This document shows, piece after piece, positions 9,253 through 21,704 of a stretch of 64,000 bases of DNA. Every line of letters begins with the position of its first letter. Within the stretch, counting starts at the first letter, position 1. Under the pieces are notes generated by a model that saw only the letters and a list, made by a program, of their open reading frames with translations, did not search any database and was not told where the DNA came from. The translations under genes and the position numbers were made by a program. The stretch is from Protopterus annectens (lineage: Eukaryota; Chordata; Ceratodontiformes; Protopteridae). The stretch spans positions 868,885,175 through 868,949,174 of the forward strand of contig NC_056731.1 of NCBI RefSeq assembly GCF_019279795.1, given 5' to 3'.

Positions 9253-10200
9253 TTATGGAAGAACATTCCTGAGTACCATTGAGCCAAAGACAGCTCTCCC
9301 TCTGGAGACCAAATCCAACTTGTAATGATTGATAAAGGTATGAGGTTTAGCCCAAGTAGCTGCTGCGCAGATGTCATCCATGGAAGCCCTGGAATGGAAA
9401 GCTACAGATGTTGCCATAGATCTAGTGGAGTGAGATTTAACTTTTGGCATAGGTTTTTTACTGAGGGAATAGATTAAACATATGCAATCCTTTAGCCATT
9501 TTGATAATGTAACCTTGGAAACAGCCTCTCCCATTCTGGGTCCAGAAAAGTAGCTGAAAAGCTGCTTCGATTTGCAGATAAGTCTGGTCCTGTCTAGATA
9601 GAATCTCAGTTGTCGGTGTATGTCTAAAGAGTGAAGGCAGTACTATCCTCTATTGGCAAAATTCGGAACGAACCCTGGTAGATCAACGGTCTGGTTTATG
9701 GAGAATTCAGAAGCAACTCTGGGAAGGAAGGCTGGATTCTTCCAAAGTGATACTCTGTCTTTATGAAAGACCAGATAGGGCCACTTGATACATAATGCCT
9801 GCAGTTCCAAGACCCTTCTGGCAGACGTGATGGCTATCAAGAACAAGGATTTCCAAGACAAAAACTTTAGGCCACACTTCACAGCAGGTTCAAAAGGTTT
9901 TCGAGTCAAAGACTGAAGGACTAAAGTGAGGTTCCATGGTTCCACGAGCTGTCTGACAGGAGGCCTGATATGAGAGGTCCCCTTGAGGAAGGCCTTGCAT
10001 AGGCATAAAGAGATGAGAGGTGCCATCTATACCACTGCGGAAATTGGAAACTGCCATTAGATGTACTCTTACAGTAGAGGCAGAAGCTCCATTATCAAAA
10101 AACTTAGCCAAGTATTGAAGCACTACAGTTACTGGAGCCGAATATGGGTCTAGCATGTTATTCTTGGACCAGATGGAGAACCTTTTCCATTTATCCTGAT
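9253..10200 (-). pseudogene. Tyrosine recombinase of DIRS C
   Basis: Read over three frames. The core-binding part (10156-9890) includes VLQYLAKFFDNGASASTVRVH. The catalytic part (10026-9643) has box I SARRVLELQAL and KDRVSLWKNPAF. The C-terminal part (9534-9253) has HSTRSMATSVAF, DDICAAATWAKPHTF and NHYKLD, with box II, the W motif and the candidate tyrosine present. Frameshifts near 9640 and 9900 disable it. The box I arginine is preserved here, unlike in copy A. Confidence 0.85.
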
Positions 10201-10660
10201 ATAGTCTTCTGGTGGATGGTTTATGAGAGGCCAGAATGATGTCTCAAAAGCTGGCCTGGTGACTAGTGGAAGTGGAGAAACCAAGCTCTCAGCTTGAGAG
10301 TGGACAGATTTGGGTGACTCAACCCTTGGGGGTGAGTAATCAGATCTGGTAGAGTGTCCAGAATCCATGGCAAGTATACTAGGTGAGGCCAAAGGAAGGG
10401 GAACAAAACTTGAGGCCAGAACGGGGCTATGAGGAAAACCTTGCATTTCAACCGAAGAGCTTTCTTTACAAATTGTGGAATCAGGGGGATGGGAGGATAA
10501 GTGTAAAGAAGTCCTGTGGGCCAATCGTGGATCAGCGCATCCCTCAGTGACTCCACCTCCAGGGGAAGTAGGGCGAAATAGCTGCTGCACTTGTTGTTTG
10601 ATGGGTGGCGAAAAGATCGCAGCAAGGCTGGCCCCAATGGCTGAAGATTTCTGACGCCAC
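10150..10660 (-). pseudogene. MT-like domain of DIRS C
   Basis: 10263-10637 carries the LYTYPPIPLIPQFVKKAL segment (a PP motif as in the other copies) and FLIAPFWPQVLFPFLWP. Neighbouring frames hold the preceding N-terminal part. It sits between RNase H and YR as in DIRS elements generally. Broken by frameshifts. Confidence 0.6.
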
Positions 10661-10661
10661 C

Positions 10662-12264
10662 TCAGGGTTGAGAGACTACTCGTGAGGCATGAGGATGCAT
10701 CTGCTCAGTTTGTCCGCAATCACGTTGGAGCTCCCCGGGATATGCACTGCTATCAGAAAGCGGTAGGAAGCTATCGCCCACTGACAAATTCTCATGGCTT
10801 CTCGACATAGGGGGTAGGACTTGTTCCTCCTTGCTTGCTGATATACAAGACCACTGACACATTGACTGAATTGCAATTGTCCCAGAAGGGAGAGCTGAAT
10901 GGAAGGCCTGCAATGCTAACAGCACAGCTCTCAGTTCCAGAGCATTGCTATGCAGGTGAGCCTCTGAGGAGGACCATGTGCCTTGGACAGTCTTTCTCTG
11001 GAAATGCCCCCCCCCCCCCCAATCAGGGAAGCATCTGTGGTCACAATGGCTGTGAGCTGAAGGGATTGAAATGGGCGACTCCAAAGTTCTACGTCTGGCC
11101 TCATTCACCAAAGGAGGTCCTGTTTGCAGGAGTTGGTTATTCAAATCTGGTAACCAAGGGGGGTGATAGTTTGGGAACCACTGAAAGAAGGAGCCATTGC
11201 AGGATCCACACATGTAGCTTTGCTAGAGGCACTATTGGGACTGAAGCTGCCATAGAGCCTAGGGCCTGAAGACTTTTGTTTGAGAAAGTATCCTTGGAGT
11301 TGAAGCCTCAATCAATGGAGTCTGTGAATTGGGAGTGATGCCAGACAGGACTGAGTACTGAACACTGCTTCAATTAACTCTCTGTTGTGTGGGAATAAGG
11401 TTTGATTTCTCCCAATGTATCGTTATTCCCAACAATTTTGCCAGAGAGAGAGTATAGTGCAGTGCTGTTACCAAAAAATGCTCAGTGGGGGCAGTGAGGA
11501 GCCAGTCGGCCAGATATGGAAACACCCAGAATCCTTTTAGCCTCAAGTGAGCTGTGACTACTGCCATGTATTTCGTGAACACGCTGGGGGCTGTAGAGAG
11601 ACCGAACGGCAGGGGATGGAATTAATAATGACTGGCCCCCTAGCCAGAAGCGAAGCAGACTCCTGGAGTGTTTGTGCATCTTGATGTGGTAATACGCATC
11701 CTGTAGATCTATAGAGCACATCCAATCGCCTTAAAAAGCGAAGAATGGACTGAACCGTGACCATCCGGAATTTGGTTTGGGTGACAGACTTGTTTAAGCT
11801 GCTGAGATCTAAAATGGGTCTCCAGTCCCCTGTCTTTTTTGGCACCAAAAAGAATCTAGAGTAAAATCCGGATCGCAGCTGGTCTGGTGGGACTGGTTGG
11901 ATGAGACTGAGACGGCTTTATAATCTCTGAAGCTGCTTCTTCCCTTTGACTGGGTGGAATGTCGTGAAGTTTTCTTAGAAGATTTGGCTGACAAGAAAGG
12001 GGAATGGTGTAACCTCTGGTGATGATACTCTGCACCCAACGATTGTTGGTGATAGATTGCCAGGCAGCTTGGTGCAGAAAGAATCAACCCCCGACTGCTT
12101 ACAGAGGTAAGCAAATCGGGCTGCTCCTCAGGACCGCTGATAAGGCTGTCCAAAGAAGGAATCCCTGGAGCCTTGGTTACGGGGATTCCCTCTGCCTCTA
12201 TAGGGGCATCTTCCAGAATTGTTACCCCCTCTGCCCCTGGGGTTATCTTCACCATGTGCGGCAC
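10662..12264 (-). pseudogene. Reverse transcriptase-RNase H of DIRS C
   Basis: RT fragments are LVPKKTGDWRPILDLSSLNK (11848-11790), MCSIDLQDAYYHIKMHKHSR (motif A, 11721-11662), and MFTKYMAVVTAHL followed by FPYLADWLLT (11582-11490). The catalytic YxDD has become YLAD, with GCC at 11508-11510, so the polymerase site is lost. RNase H is seen at 11213-10676 with HLHSNALELRAVLLALQAF and a trailing SYPLCREAMRICQW. At least three frame changes. Confidence 0.85.
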
Positions 12265-13765
12265 AGACGCCCCTGATATTTTTTATGCCACATTTTTCCA
12301 CTCCTCTGATTCCTGGAGAAGGTACGTTGAGGATTGGAAAACCATAGGCCTACGGCAGACAGGGTCTTTCCGTCTTGCTTGCACCTGCCTAGCATGTCTT
12401 TCACTTTGGAGCCAAAAAGGGAAGAAGCTTCAATGGGAGCATTCAGAATGGAAGACTTGAAGGGATCATTGAGGTCACAAATGCACATCCAGGCATGACG
12501 CCTCATGACAATGCTCGAACACGCTGCTCTAGCCACCCCTTCAGTCGCATGTGACAGCAACCTCATGGACAAGTTGAATATTGCTTTCAGGGTTGCGAGC
12601 TGTGAGGTCACCTTATCCCCAACCTCGGACAACTGTCCTATGAGCGTCCCAGAGTGTTCGGAGATAAGGTCCCTCTGGCGCCTCGTAAAATGTGCCGAAT
12701 AATTAAGGGACCATATAGCAAAGGTCCCTGATGCAAAAACACGCTTCCCAAGTCTGTCCACCGCCCGGGACTCCCTGTTGGGCGGGTGGACAGCGGGACT
12801 TTCTTCAGCCAAGTCCTTCTTCGTGGCCGCCGCCACCACAGCATCAACTGGTAACCCTTTGGACCAATCTGGGTTCGCCTAGTGTGGGGAAAGAATTTTG
12901 TCTGGTCTCCAAGGGATCACCTCAATGGAATCAGGATTCTTCTAAGCGCACTGCACGACGAGCTCATCCGCAGGCAGTCTCACCCAAAAGGTAGAAGGTC
13001 GGGTGCAAAAACCCTGCAGGAACACGGTCTCCTCAGACAAAGGGTTGGAGGACTTCCTGTCACTTCTCTGCTTTAACATTTCCAAGAGGTCTCCGAAGGA
13101 CACATCAGGAGGTGACTGCGGGGACCCTTCACCATTACCGTAGTCTGTCTTCCGTTAAGGACTCCTCGGGTGTCCATGTGCTTCCACTTGCATGTCTTCT
13201 TTCAAGGGGGCTCCTCATTGGGAGTCTCTGAGGAGTGGGTACTCTGAACAGGGATGTCCTGTGGCTTCTCTGCCCGGAGGTGAAAACTGGGTTTCCAATA
13301 TCAAAGGATTGCTGCCAGAAGCAAGAACCCTCTCCATCGCGAAGGCAGGTCTGCCCAAAAAGGGGTGGGAGCCCGGAACCGAGAAAGAACCTCAGGACTG
13401 GGGGGCACACCCCACTCTGATGAACCCGCCCCCATGGGTGGAGCCTCTAGTAGGATCGGCTATTGACGCAGAGGATGGAACAGAGAAAGACTGCTCCATA
13501 CCCCATGCCAAAGCACCCATCCCCCAATCCCCAGACTGAGGAAGGACTGGTTCAGCGGGGACCAAAGGGACAAACTCGGAGCTGGAGTAAGATGCACCAT
13601 AGGCGCCAAGGTGATGGGTTCCAAGAAAGATGTAGGAGCACAAGGCTTCAGAACCGACATGGTCGAAGGAGTGTAAGATGGAGTCTGTGGATAAGTCAAC
13701 CCAAGTCCTGCAGGTGGATGGTGTGAAGATTGGGGAAAGATGGGCAAAGGCTGCCAGCCTAGTCA
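12249..13765 (-). pseudogene. gag-like protein of DIRS C (N-terminus missing)
   Basis: 12839-12249 is an open 196-codon piece covering the conserved gag core, with NRESRAVDRLGKRVFASGTF, MRRHAWMCICDLND and LNAPIEASSLFGSKVKDML. Upstream, 13793-13392 is Pro/Ser-rich gag linker in another frame. Homology fades at about 13765, and no Cys/His cluster or ITR follows. The piece is truncated by deletion or by a later rearrangement. Confidence 0.75.
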
Positions 13766-15214
13766 AATAGAATTCCATACATAATGCTATCATTTGTATA
13801 AATAAATGTAAAATTCAGGCTTGTGTTCTTAAATGAAAGAAAACACTGTAAAATGTGAACTTCAAGATTGTTGCAACATTGCCATCTGCTGTAAGGAAAA
13901 TCAAGCTAAGCATTTCAAATGTTCTTTGAAGTTACAATAATCTAAAAAATGGTGCCGAAGAGACTGGCTGAACACATTCTTTCTATTGTCGTAACTTAAG
14001 GAATAATTGTTAAGAGTATAACATATGAAATGTCTTTTATTGTTGTAGTTTCTCGAGCAGGTGTTAACTTGCTAAATAATGCAGTTTGTGGTCTGGGAAC
14101 TCCAGACCAAGTGTCAAAATGATGTAATGTGAATACTGAGAAAACCCAAGTGTCAAAATTATGTAATTTGGGAGGGCCTTAGCAGAGCTGTTTGTTAGTG
14201 AGTTTAAAAAACTATTGTTGAGTGAGAGACATCAACCCCAATACTGCTTATGCTCTTTATGTATGTAAGTAGGATTATAGCAATGTGCTTTCTCTTAACA
14301 TTAGCTAAAGATTAGAAAGTTAGATTAAGTGTTTTTCTTTGACATCAGATCTGTCCTACTGTATTGTTTTAAGTTTCTATGTTTGAACCCTTCGATATCT
14401 CTGTGGTGTAGTAGTTTTGTCTTGTGCTTTTAATGATTTATTATTAAATATTTTAAAACCTTTACCTGTGGCTGGTTTGTGTAGAGACAAGTTAGGCTCT
14501 AGAGTACATTGTATATTTACAGAGGTTATCGTAATAAGCCACTCTAATAAGCCTTAAGACTGAATAGTCGCATTACCAATTGGATAATAATATTGCACAG
14601 TAATAATTGGACACCCTTTCAAGGGCCTTTGGGTAGCTGATAATATTAGCTGGTGGTGGCAGGAATTACTACCGTATAGTCTGGGTAAAGGGGCACAGCT
14701 ACAGAATCTGTGTCAGCCTTTCCCAAGAGTGTCTGTGAAGTTGTATAAATACTTATCTCAAAGTGTGGGTGTGTGTCAGCTACCTAGGCAGGGACAAAGC
14801 ATTGGTTGGACAGAGAGGGTACTAGAGGTTAGTTTGCCAGCTAGGCTGAGATCTGGACCCTATAGCTGTGCCAGTGGGGAGTCTGAATGGGAACCTGGAG
14901 AGCAAGGGAGCAACTAGCCCCAGACTGACTGCGATCGCTGTGTGCACTTAAGGGAAATTGTACTTTACTGTAGTAGTTATCCTTTCCTCTTCTAGGAGAC
15001 TACCCTCCTGGTGTTAGTGGTGAGGATGGAGGCTCCTTGATTGCTGGGCCAGGGCACGGTTGTCACAGATGGGTCTTAGAAAGTGTGGGGATCCCCTGGC
15101 TAACAACAGCTGGTCCACAAGACGCACCACGTCGTGTTCCAACAGGCTCCTGGTGGATCTAGTGGATACTCAGGACGGGGAGTCGGGACGTTCAATGAAA
15201 GGGCTATACACTTG
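13766..15214 (+). other. Possible LTR-retroelement remnant (LTR end plus leader); otherwise unassigned
   Basis: AT-rich sequence with ATTAAATA (about 14440-14450) ahead of CCTTTACCTGTGGCTGG. It then passes into a GC-richer leader-like stretch from about 14640, GGTGGTGGCAGGAATTACTAC, of the sort seen after endogenous retrovirus or Gypsy LTRs. No long ORF, second LTR or polymerase is visible in the window. I cannot fix its boundaries. It could equally be an unrelated non-coding repeat. Nothing identifiable in 13766-14000. Confidence 0.25.
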
Positions 15215-17345
15215 TCAGACTTTCTGGAAGAAAAATGGGGGCAAGGTAGAAGGTCTGTCAGTCACAGACTTGTTGCACTGCCCTTGGTGTTTGGGAGGTT
15301 CAAAACTTTTTAGAACCCCCCCCCCTTTGCCATTTTGTCTTAAATGTATGATTACCTGTGCTTTGTTGTTTACCCTGCTTTTTGCTAAAACTAGATGAGA
15401 AGACAAAGTCTCCTGGAAAATTTGTTCATAACACTTTTTGATACCTCTGCACCAGAGGGGGGAAAACACAATATGTAGCAAATGCTGACTCTCACTTTTT
15501 AACATCTGGGAGGTTCTGTGAATACAGCCATGTACACTTCCTCAAAACAGTACCAGTGACCATAGCCCTGGAAGTAACAGAGCCATACACAAACTGAAAA
15601 GAATGAGTAGAAACTGCAACAGAAAAAAAAAAGTTATTTAAAGCAGATTTTTCCTCAAAAATAGAAACTGCAGATAAAACATTCCACATGCTTTCACAAT
15701 TACCCAGAACAGGCTAACATATGACTCTGACAATTCAAAATTTTGAATATCAGATTTACAGAAGTACACACTTTTTTCCCATTCTTATCAATAATTTTCC
15801 CACCTTCATTAGAAAGCAGGATTGGAATTCACTAGGTGTTTGACTGCAGTGGGATCAACTAGAGCAATAGCTGGTAGGTCAGGTTTGGGAATTGTGTATA
15901 AAAAGTTAAGACTAGGAAGCTTTATAAATTCTGACTTTTTAGGGACAGCTGTCTATCGGGAAAATTGCTGGCATTGATGCACACATCTTCTAAAGCAGAG
16001 AGAAAAGACAAAATGGGTATTGGATCTGGAAAATCTTTATGTAACACTTCATTTTCTGAGTGGCTGAGAAACCCTAGTGTTCTCCCACTGAAAAAATTAG
16101 CACATTATAGCAACAGACTCAGAGAAACAGACCCCCCCAACCCCAAGGGAGAATCAAAAACTGAGTTCTCAGAATCTGAATTAGAAATCTGGGGAAAAAT
16201 CCTGTATACATCCCTGCATCTTCCTGCTCAGATTTAGAATCTTGAATCTCTTCAGGAAAAGATGTAGCCCTCTTTCTTTCACCAGAAACTACTTTACAAA
16301 AAAGATCAACAGCCTGAATTAAACCTGAACCAGACCCAGTAAACTACTCCAGCTAAAGAAATTTGAGGAGTTAATATACGCTTGATATTGTTTTTCAACA
16401 GGAAAAATGGGAGCAACCACATTAAATGACAGCAACTGCTTCCCCAGGGATGAGTACAGCATTTTGACTACAGGGAAACTTTCCCTGTTCCCTCTCCCAG
16501 GGCCAGCAAGAGTGGTTCTCCCTTGTCCACTGAGGGGACACCAACAGCAGAGGAAACTGCTAAACCCTGGTCCACAGCGGCTGAAGGTGCAACACCAGGT
16601 GGATCCAGGGTAAGAGATGAGTGAACTGATGTACAACAAATGGCCATTGCACAGTTACCCACTTGAGGCAAATTGCTAGCCTGCTATGCTGGCAAAGGTG
16701 GTTTGCTTATTTTGTTTCCTTGTGGCTGGAAGAACCACTGACTGAGGGCAGATAGTCTGTTCCACGGACAAGCCAAAAATTGTGTTGCTTTCCCAGGAAG
16801 ACAAGCAGCAAATGGCAGTCAAAACTGTTACAAAAGTTACTTTATTGGCAGAAAAGCACTTAAACGCTATGCCAGCCCAACAAAAGTAAAATAAAAAATT
16901 TCTCCACAGAAAAAAATATCTTCCATTACTTTGCATCACCTTTAAATGGACAGGAAAAATGAGCACTCAAATGAAAAGTATGTTACAGTCTCATGACACC
17001 CCATTAAAACAACACTCCTAGCTCTAAAATATTTTTTCTGAAAAGGAAAGTGATACAACAGCAACACAAATAAGAAAATGGAAGTTTCCCCCTCCCAAAA
17101 GGAACTTATCTGCCCGCAAAGGAACAGCACAAGCTAGCAATCTACCCTCAAAAGCCTCAGAGCAGCATGCTTTTCGGTGGCAGTAAAGCTCTGAAGGGCT
17201 TCATGCCCAAACTTCTCCATTAGTCAGCTCAGCTCAAGCTGCCTGACAGTTTGGGTGTGTGGAAGGTGCCCTGAAACTTTGCTGGCCAGTTGTTATATCG
17301 TTGGAAGGATGCAACCCATATAGATAAGGCTACTGCAGCAGTGAT
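15215..17345 (-). mobile_element. DIRS gag-only fragment, copy C2
   Basis: 5' part of a DIRS copy on the minus strand with gag remnants and a 5' end but no RT or YR. 15689-15492 contains SVTSRAMVTGTVLRKCTWLY, aligning with the gag RRHAWL core. 15980-15700 holds FLYTIPKPDLPA and RWEKSVYF, matching the region before it. 16671-16468 is the Ala/Pro-rich gag linker. The 5' end near 17305-17345 keeps ATGCAACCCATATA followed by CTACTGCAGC, matching the D-type ITR end. It is heavily decayed and the 3' boundary is approximate. Confidence 0.6.
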
Positions 17346-18547
17346 CAATTTGGATGAACATTCAAGTTTCCTCAACCTGTTAGACTGAAACCCTAACTAC
17401 AATAGGCACACAGAAGACTAGTTTCTTACAATAAGAAAGGAACAAAGTAACAACAGAAAATAAGTCGGTATCCAGTAAACTGAGTGCTGAATTTGCATGG
17501 TCCAATCTGAAATGCCTCACAATATTTGAGGTAAACTCCTAGGTAAAATAAACGAATGAAACAATCCAAACAGCAACACGAAGACGCAGCATAAGAACCT
17601 GCAGTTTTAAAAGCAGTTCACATCATGCCAATGACTACCCAAGTCTTTCACAATGGATGCAGACAGCCCAACAGATGCATATTAAGCAGAAAGGGCAATA
17701 ATATCAGAAAAATGTATACAAAGTGAAACAACTGACAGCCTGCCACAGGGAGAAAAAAAAAATCAAAACTCACATTAATCAAAGTAACCATGCAACTTAT
17801 GCAAGATTAATAACATGAAATTCAGACAAGATGCTACGATGCAATCTAACTTTGTTATAAAAATTGTTATGAATCAAAGTTTTACATTTCTCGAACTATA
17901 CTTGCTAAACTATTTCTACTTTACATTCTTCAATTGTAGAAGGAAAAAGAAAAAAAACACAGTGAAAAGCATGCATCAATGCTGTTTTACTTATGTGTTC
18001 TCATGCAGGAAAAACAAAATCCTTGCATGGCATACAGCAACGTTTGGAACAACTAAAATACAGGAATATCAAAGTTCTTTATTTGAAGGGTAAAGGGATA
18101 GGAGCTAGAAATTCATATCATACTGACATCATTATCAGTGTACATCTGAGCATGAAAAAAAAAAGAAAAACTTGGGAAGACTGTCCTCTCCTGCCTAAGT
18201 TCAGAAAACTAACCAAACTATGGAAAAACTAGACCCACTGCTTCCACAAAAAGGTGAATGGGTAATCACGGAGCATACTGTAATAAGACAACTAATTGTT
18301 TCAAACAATGCAATTTGCAAATACATTTTTCAAATACAAACTTCCTGGTATTCATGCAGTTTCCATCTCAGTTCAACTTTTCAAACAGCCGGACTGGTTA
18401 GTTTTCAAAACATCTGCCTTCCCAACCAATAAAGTTTCTATTGCTCTTTCTTACAACTTTATTAGTAAAGGCCATACAACATCATGCTGTAAGTTATGTC
18501 CGACAATTACTATTGCAGAAGGACTCCATCTTAAATAAAGAATAGTC
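17346..18547. other. Unassigned sequence
   Basis: AT-rich non-coding sequence between C2 and D. I see no coding frame, known repeat or RNA gene. The short ORFs here lack any recognisable motif. Confidence 0.5.
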
Positions 18548-18750
18548 ATGTAAAATCTTATCATAACCATAGATGTCCTTCTCGTCTACGTTGCAGTATT
18601 CTTTACATATGGGTTGCATTTCGCCCAAACGACCAGACATCCGGCCTGTACACAAGAGCTTAGAGCCACTGCTTCTACATGGGACACTGCACATAGACCC
18701 AGACATCAGCCATAAAAAGGGACATTGTGTGTACTACCTTCAGAATAAGA
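18548..18750 (-). repeat. DIRS D 3' inverted terminal repeat
   Basis: The inner part (18640-18750) is the reverse complement of 23690-23820, for example AAGAGCTTAGAGC. The outer part (18548-18620) recurs in the ICR. Confidence 0.85.
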
Positions 18751-18838
18751 AAGCCCCATGAGGAAACCCCCCAGGGAGCCTAGACGAATCATCCTAGGAA
18801 AGAGCAAACTGTAGGGAGAAGGTGGGAGGGATACAATA

Positions 18839-18938
18839 CTGCAACACAGGCAAGAAAGAAATCTACGATTATGGTAAGATTTTACATAACTATTCTATGT
18901 TCTTCTATTCAATGTTGCAGCATTCTCTACATATGGGA
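18839..18938 (-). repeat. DIRS D internal complementary region
   Basis: A joint of the two outer ends around TATGGTAAGATTTTACATAAC (18870-18890). The first half is the reverse complement of the left ITR start. The second half repeats TGTTGCAGCATTCTCTACATA, as in 18590-18615. Confidence 0.8.
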
Positions 18939-19022
18939 GAGTGCCAGAGCTGAAAGTGAACCCAGAGAGGAGGCTAGAGAAGGGGAAACTAATAGGAAGC
19001 ATTTTCCAAGAATCCATACAGA

Positions 19023-19960
19023 ATTGCCCTAGCAAATCCTGCTCTGGATCTGGAAACAAAATAATTTGTAATGTTTCGTGAAGGTGTGAACAGATGACCA
19101 GATGGCTGCTTCCAAGATGGACTGGTCATCTAGGCCCTTGAAGAAGGCCCCTGAGAATGCAACTGACCTAGAAAGATGCTGATAAAGACTTTCCATGGAA
19201 TGCATACCAAAACATGATAGCCTTAGAAATCCATGTGGATACAGTTTGTTTGGACACAGGCAAGCCCTGTGATGAAAAGACACAAAAGTTGGTCAGACTT
19301 CTTGATAAACTTTGTTTTGTCAATGTAAAATCTGAGTTGTCTATGCACATCTAATGTGTGTAAAATCCTCTCACTATAGGACTGAGGTGAAGGGAAGAAG
19401 GCAGGCAAATTGGATGGATTGATTGACAATTCATTCACCATTTTTGGAATGAAGGAAGGTCTAGTTCTAAAGGATACCTTGTCTTTGTGGAGGACTAGAA
19501 AAGGAGGCAAAGCCATTAATGCCTGAATTTCAGAAACCCTTCTGGCAGTGGTTAAGGCAACCAAAAGCACTGTTTTCCATGTGCAAAAATTTAAGGAAGC
19601 AGAAGCTGCTGGTTCAAAAGGGGCCTCGGTAAGTTTTTCCAGTACATATCTGAGATCCCAGGGAAGAGGAACCAGGTTCCTGGGGGGGGGGTGTTCTTAA
19701 GTGCAGGACGCCCTTTAGAAAAAGCTTAACTTCTAGCCTGGAAGCTAGGGGAGGGGTCTAAGGCAAGCAGGCAGAAGGCAGAACAATAGACTTGATCTGA
19801 AGAGTAAAAAAGGCCATTGTTGAATCATTCACACAGGCAGGAAAGCACTAGGGGACCCACTTTCCCATTTTGCCACCAAATGAAAAATCTTCTCCACTTG
19901 GAAACATAAGGTTTTCTAGTAGTGGGTTTTCTAGTAGTGGGTTTTCTGGTCTCCTGCAAA
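19023..19960 (-). pseudogene. Tyrosine recombinase of DIRS D
   Basis: 19570-19223 holds box I, TTARRVSEIQAL, then KDKVSFRTRPSFIPK and LDVHRQLRFYIDKT. After frameshifts, 19283-19029 carries the C-terminal SILEAAIWSSVHTFTKHYKL, so the W motif and candidate tyrosine remain. The box II HxxR motif is not recognisable; at its position the sequence reads in a broken frame around 19140-19180. The N-terminal core-binding region lies at about 19620-19960 in fragments. Confidence 0.8.
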
Positions 19961-19989
19961 ACCCTTAGCACATCCTTAGAGAACAGGTC

Positions 19990-20400
19990 CTGAAAAGGAT
20001 CAAACGTTGATCACCCACAGGGTCAGCTGTAGAGTGAGCAAATGTGGATGAATCAATGATACCTTGTCCTGAATGAGTAGATCCAGATGGTAAAGGGAAC
20101 TAGTGTTGTCCTGGCCAAAAGGTAGTCACCAACAGGATTTTTGGTTTGTCCTGTAGAATTTTCAACAGGATTTTCTGAATTAAGGGAAAGGGGGGCAATG
20201 AAAAGAGAAACCTCTCCTTCCATGAGAATAAGAGGGCGTCCACTTTCCACACTCGAGGATGAGGGACCCTGGCACAGAAGTGAGGAAGTTGTCTGTTCAT
20301 ATGGGAGGCAAATGGGTCCAGTTCTGGAGTACCCCACTGGTCAACTAGGTCCAAGAACGCATCCCTGTGGAGCATCTACTTGTGAGATTGAGTCATGGAC
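19990..20400 (-). pseudogene. MT-like domain of DIRS D
   Basis: 20375-20100 reads MLHRDAFLDLVDQWG, ELDPFASHMNRQLPHFC, WKVDALLFSW, SLPPFPLIQKILLKI and ILLVTTFWPGQH in one frame. These are the DLFAS, PP and IL(I/L)xxxWP motifs of the DIRS MT domain. This is one of the clearest short MT frames in the window, truncated before its C-terminus. Confidence 0.65.
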
Positions 20401-21600
20401 CTGCTTATTGCGTCTGCTACCGAGTTCTGAGCTGAAGGAAGGTACACAGCATGCACAGTTACTTTGTACAAGGCAGCCAATTCCCAGGCCTTGATGACCA
20501 AACGGCAGAGGAGCTAAGATTTTGTGCCCCCGTGCTTATTTATGCACAAAAGGACTGTGGTATCTGTGAGGATCTGTAGTGGTCCTGGCAGGAATAGTGT
20601 GAAAGGTCTATAATGCTAGAAGTAAATTTCTCATCTCCCTGATGTTGATATGTTCCTTCCATTGAGAATGGGAGCAAAGGTTGCACCCCACCCCAAATCT
20701 GAGGCATCTGTGAAAAGTTGCTGAGCTGGTTAAGGAACCTGTAGAGGAAGTACAGGGTTCTGACCAAGTTGCTGCACCCATCAACCTAACTCTGCTTTCA
20801 AGCAGGGAAACGGGGGAATCATGGCAACTAAAGGATGAGCATGTTGGGGCCAAACTGTCTTGAGAAACCACTGGAACTTTCTCATGTACAGCTTTGCAAA
20901 GGGCAGCATGGGAATAGTGCAGGCCGTAAACCCCAGCAGTCTCAGAAACTCCCTGGCCATGACAGCAGGAAAAGGCAGAAGAGCCTCTATGAATGGCCTG
21001 AGATAGGTTGCTTTCTCCACAGGACAAGGAATCATCAAATCTGTGTGAAACCCAGTGTCTGGGTTGCTGGCTAGAAAACAGCAGATCGTCTCAATATGGG
21101 CAGACTTGAATTCCTTTCAGCCTTGAGTATGCAATGGCTGGAGCTAGGCACTTTGTGAATATTCTTGGAGCAGAAGACAGACCAAAGTGCATGGCAATGA
21201 ACTGAAAGTGCAAAGAACCCACAGAGAAACGTAAACATTTTCTGAGAAAAGGGGGTATATGGAGATATGCAGGTATGCATCTTTGAGATCCAGAGAAGCT
21301 AAGAAAACTTGAGGGGGAATCAGGGGCAGAAGAGTAGGTAGGTATAGCATTCTGAAGGAAGGCACCACCAGGAAGGTGTTTAATAGGGAAAGATCTAAGA
21401 TAGGCCTCCAAAGGTCATCTTTCCTTGGAACTAGAAACATCCTGGAGTAAAAATCCCTTCCCTGCTGGTCTTGAGGGACAGACTGAATGGTGCCTTGTTT
21501 GGACAGCTGATCAAAAATCAAGGGAAACAAATGCAGTTGACTGGTGGGAGGCTGAAGAATTCCCTGGAAGGGTCTTCCAAGTAATAAAATATCTGTTTTG
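20400..21600 (-). pseudogene. Reverse transcriptase-RNase H of DIRS D
   Basis: 21530-21144 encodes FYSRMFLVPRKDDLWRPILD, LSLLNTFLVV and motif A LASLDLKDAYLHISI. The catalytic YxDD is interrupted by an in-frame TGA (21091-21093), reading Y-stop-D-D. Downstream, 21038-20608 holds LRLLGFTACTIPMLPFAKLY and RNase H remnants, with weak acidic motifs. The stop inside the active-site motif alone inactivates it. Confidence 0.85.
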
Positions 21601-21704
21601 GATGACTGAAATCACCCAGGTGTCCCGGGTGATCTCTATCCAAGCTGGTAGGGAGAGGGGGAGGCGAAGGGACAGAAGTATGACTTGGAAGAGGATGCAA
21701 GGCA

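Larger units (their letters stand above)
8823..13765 (-). mobile_element. DIRS-type retrotransposon, copy C (5' end missing)
   Basis: Second DIRS copy on the minus strand, inserted just past the LINE ORF2 C-terminus. Present are the left ITR, ICR (9117-9215), YR, MT, RNase H, RT and most of gag. The 5' gag Cys/His region and right ITR are absent beyond about 13765. Its ends (AGTTATGTCTTACCATAA) group it with G0 and G. All frames are broken. Confidence 0.88.
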
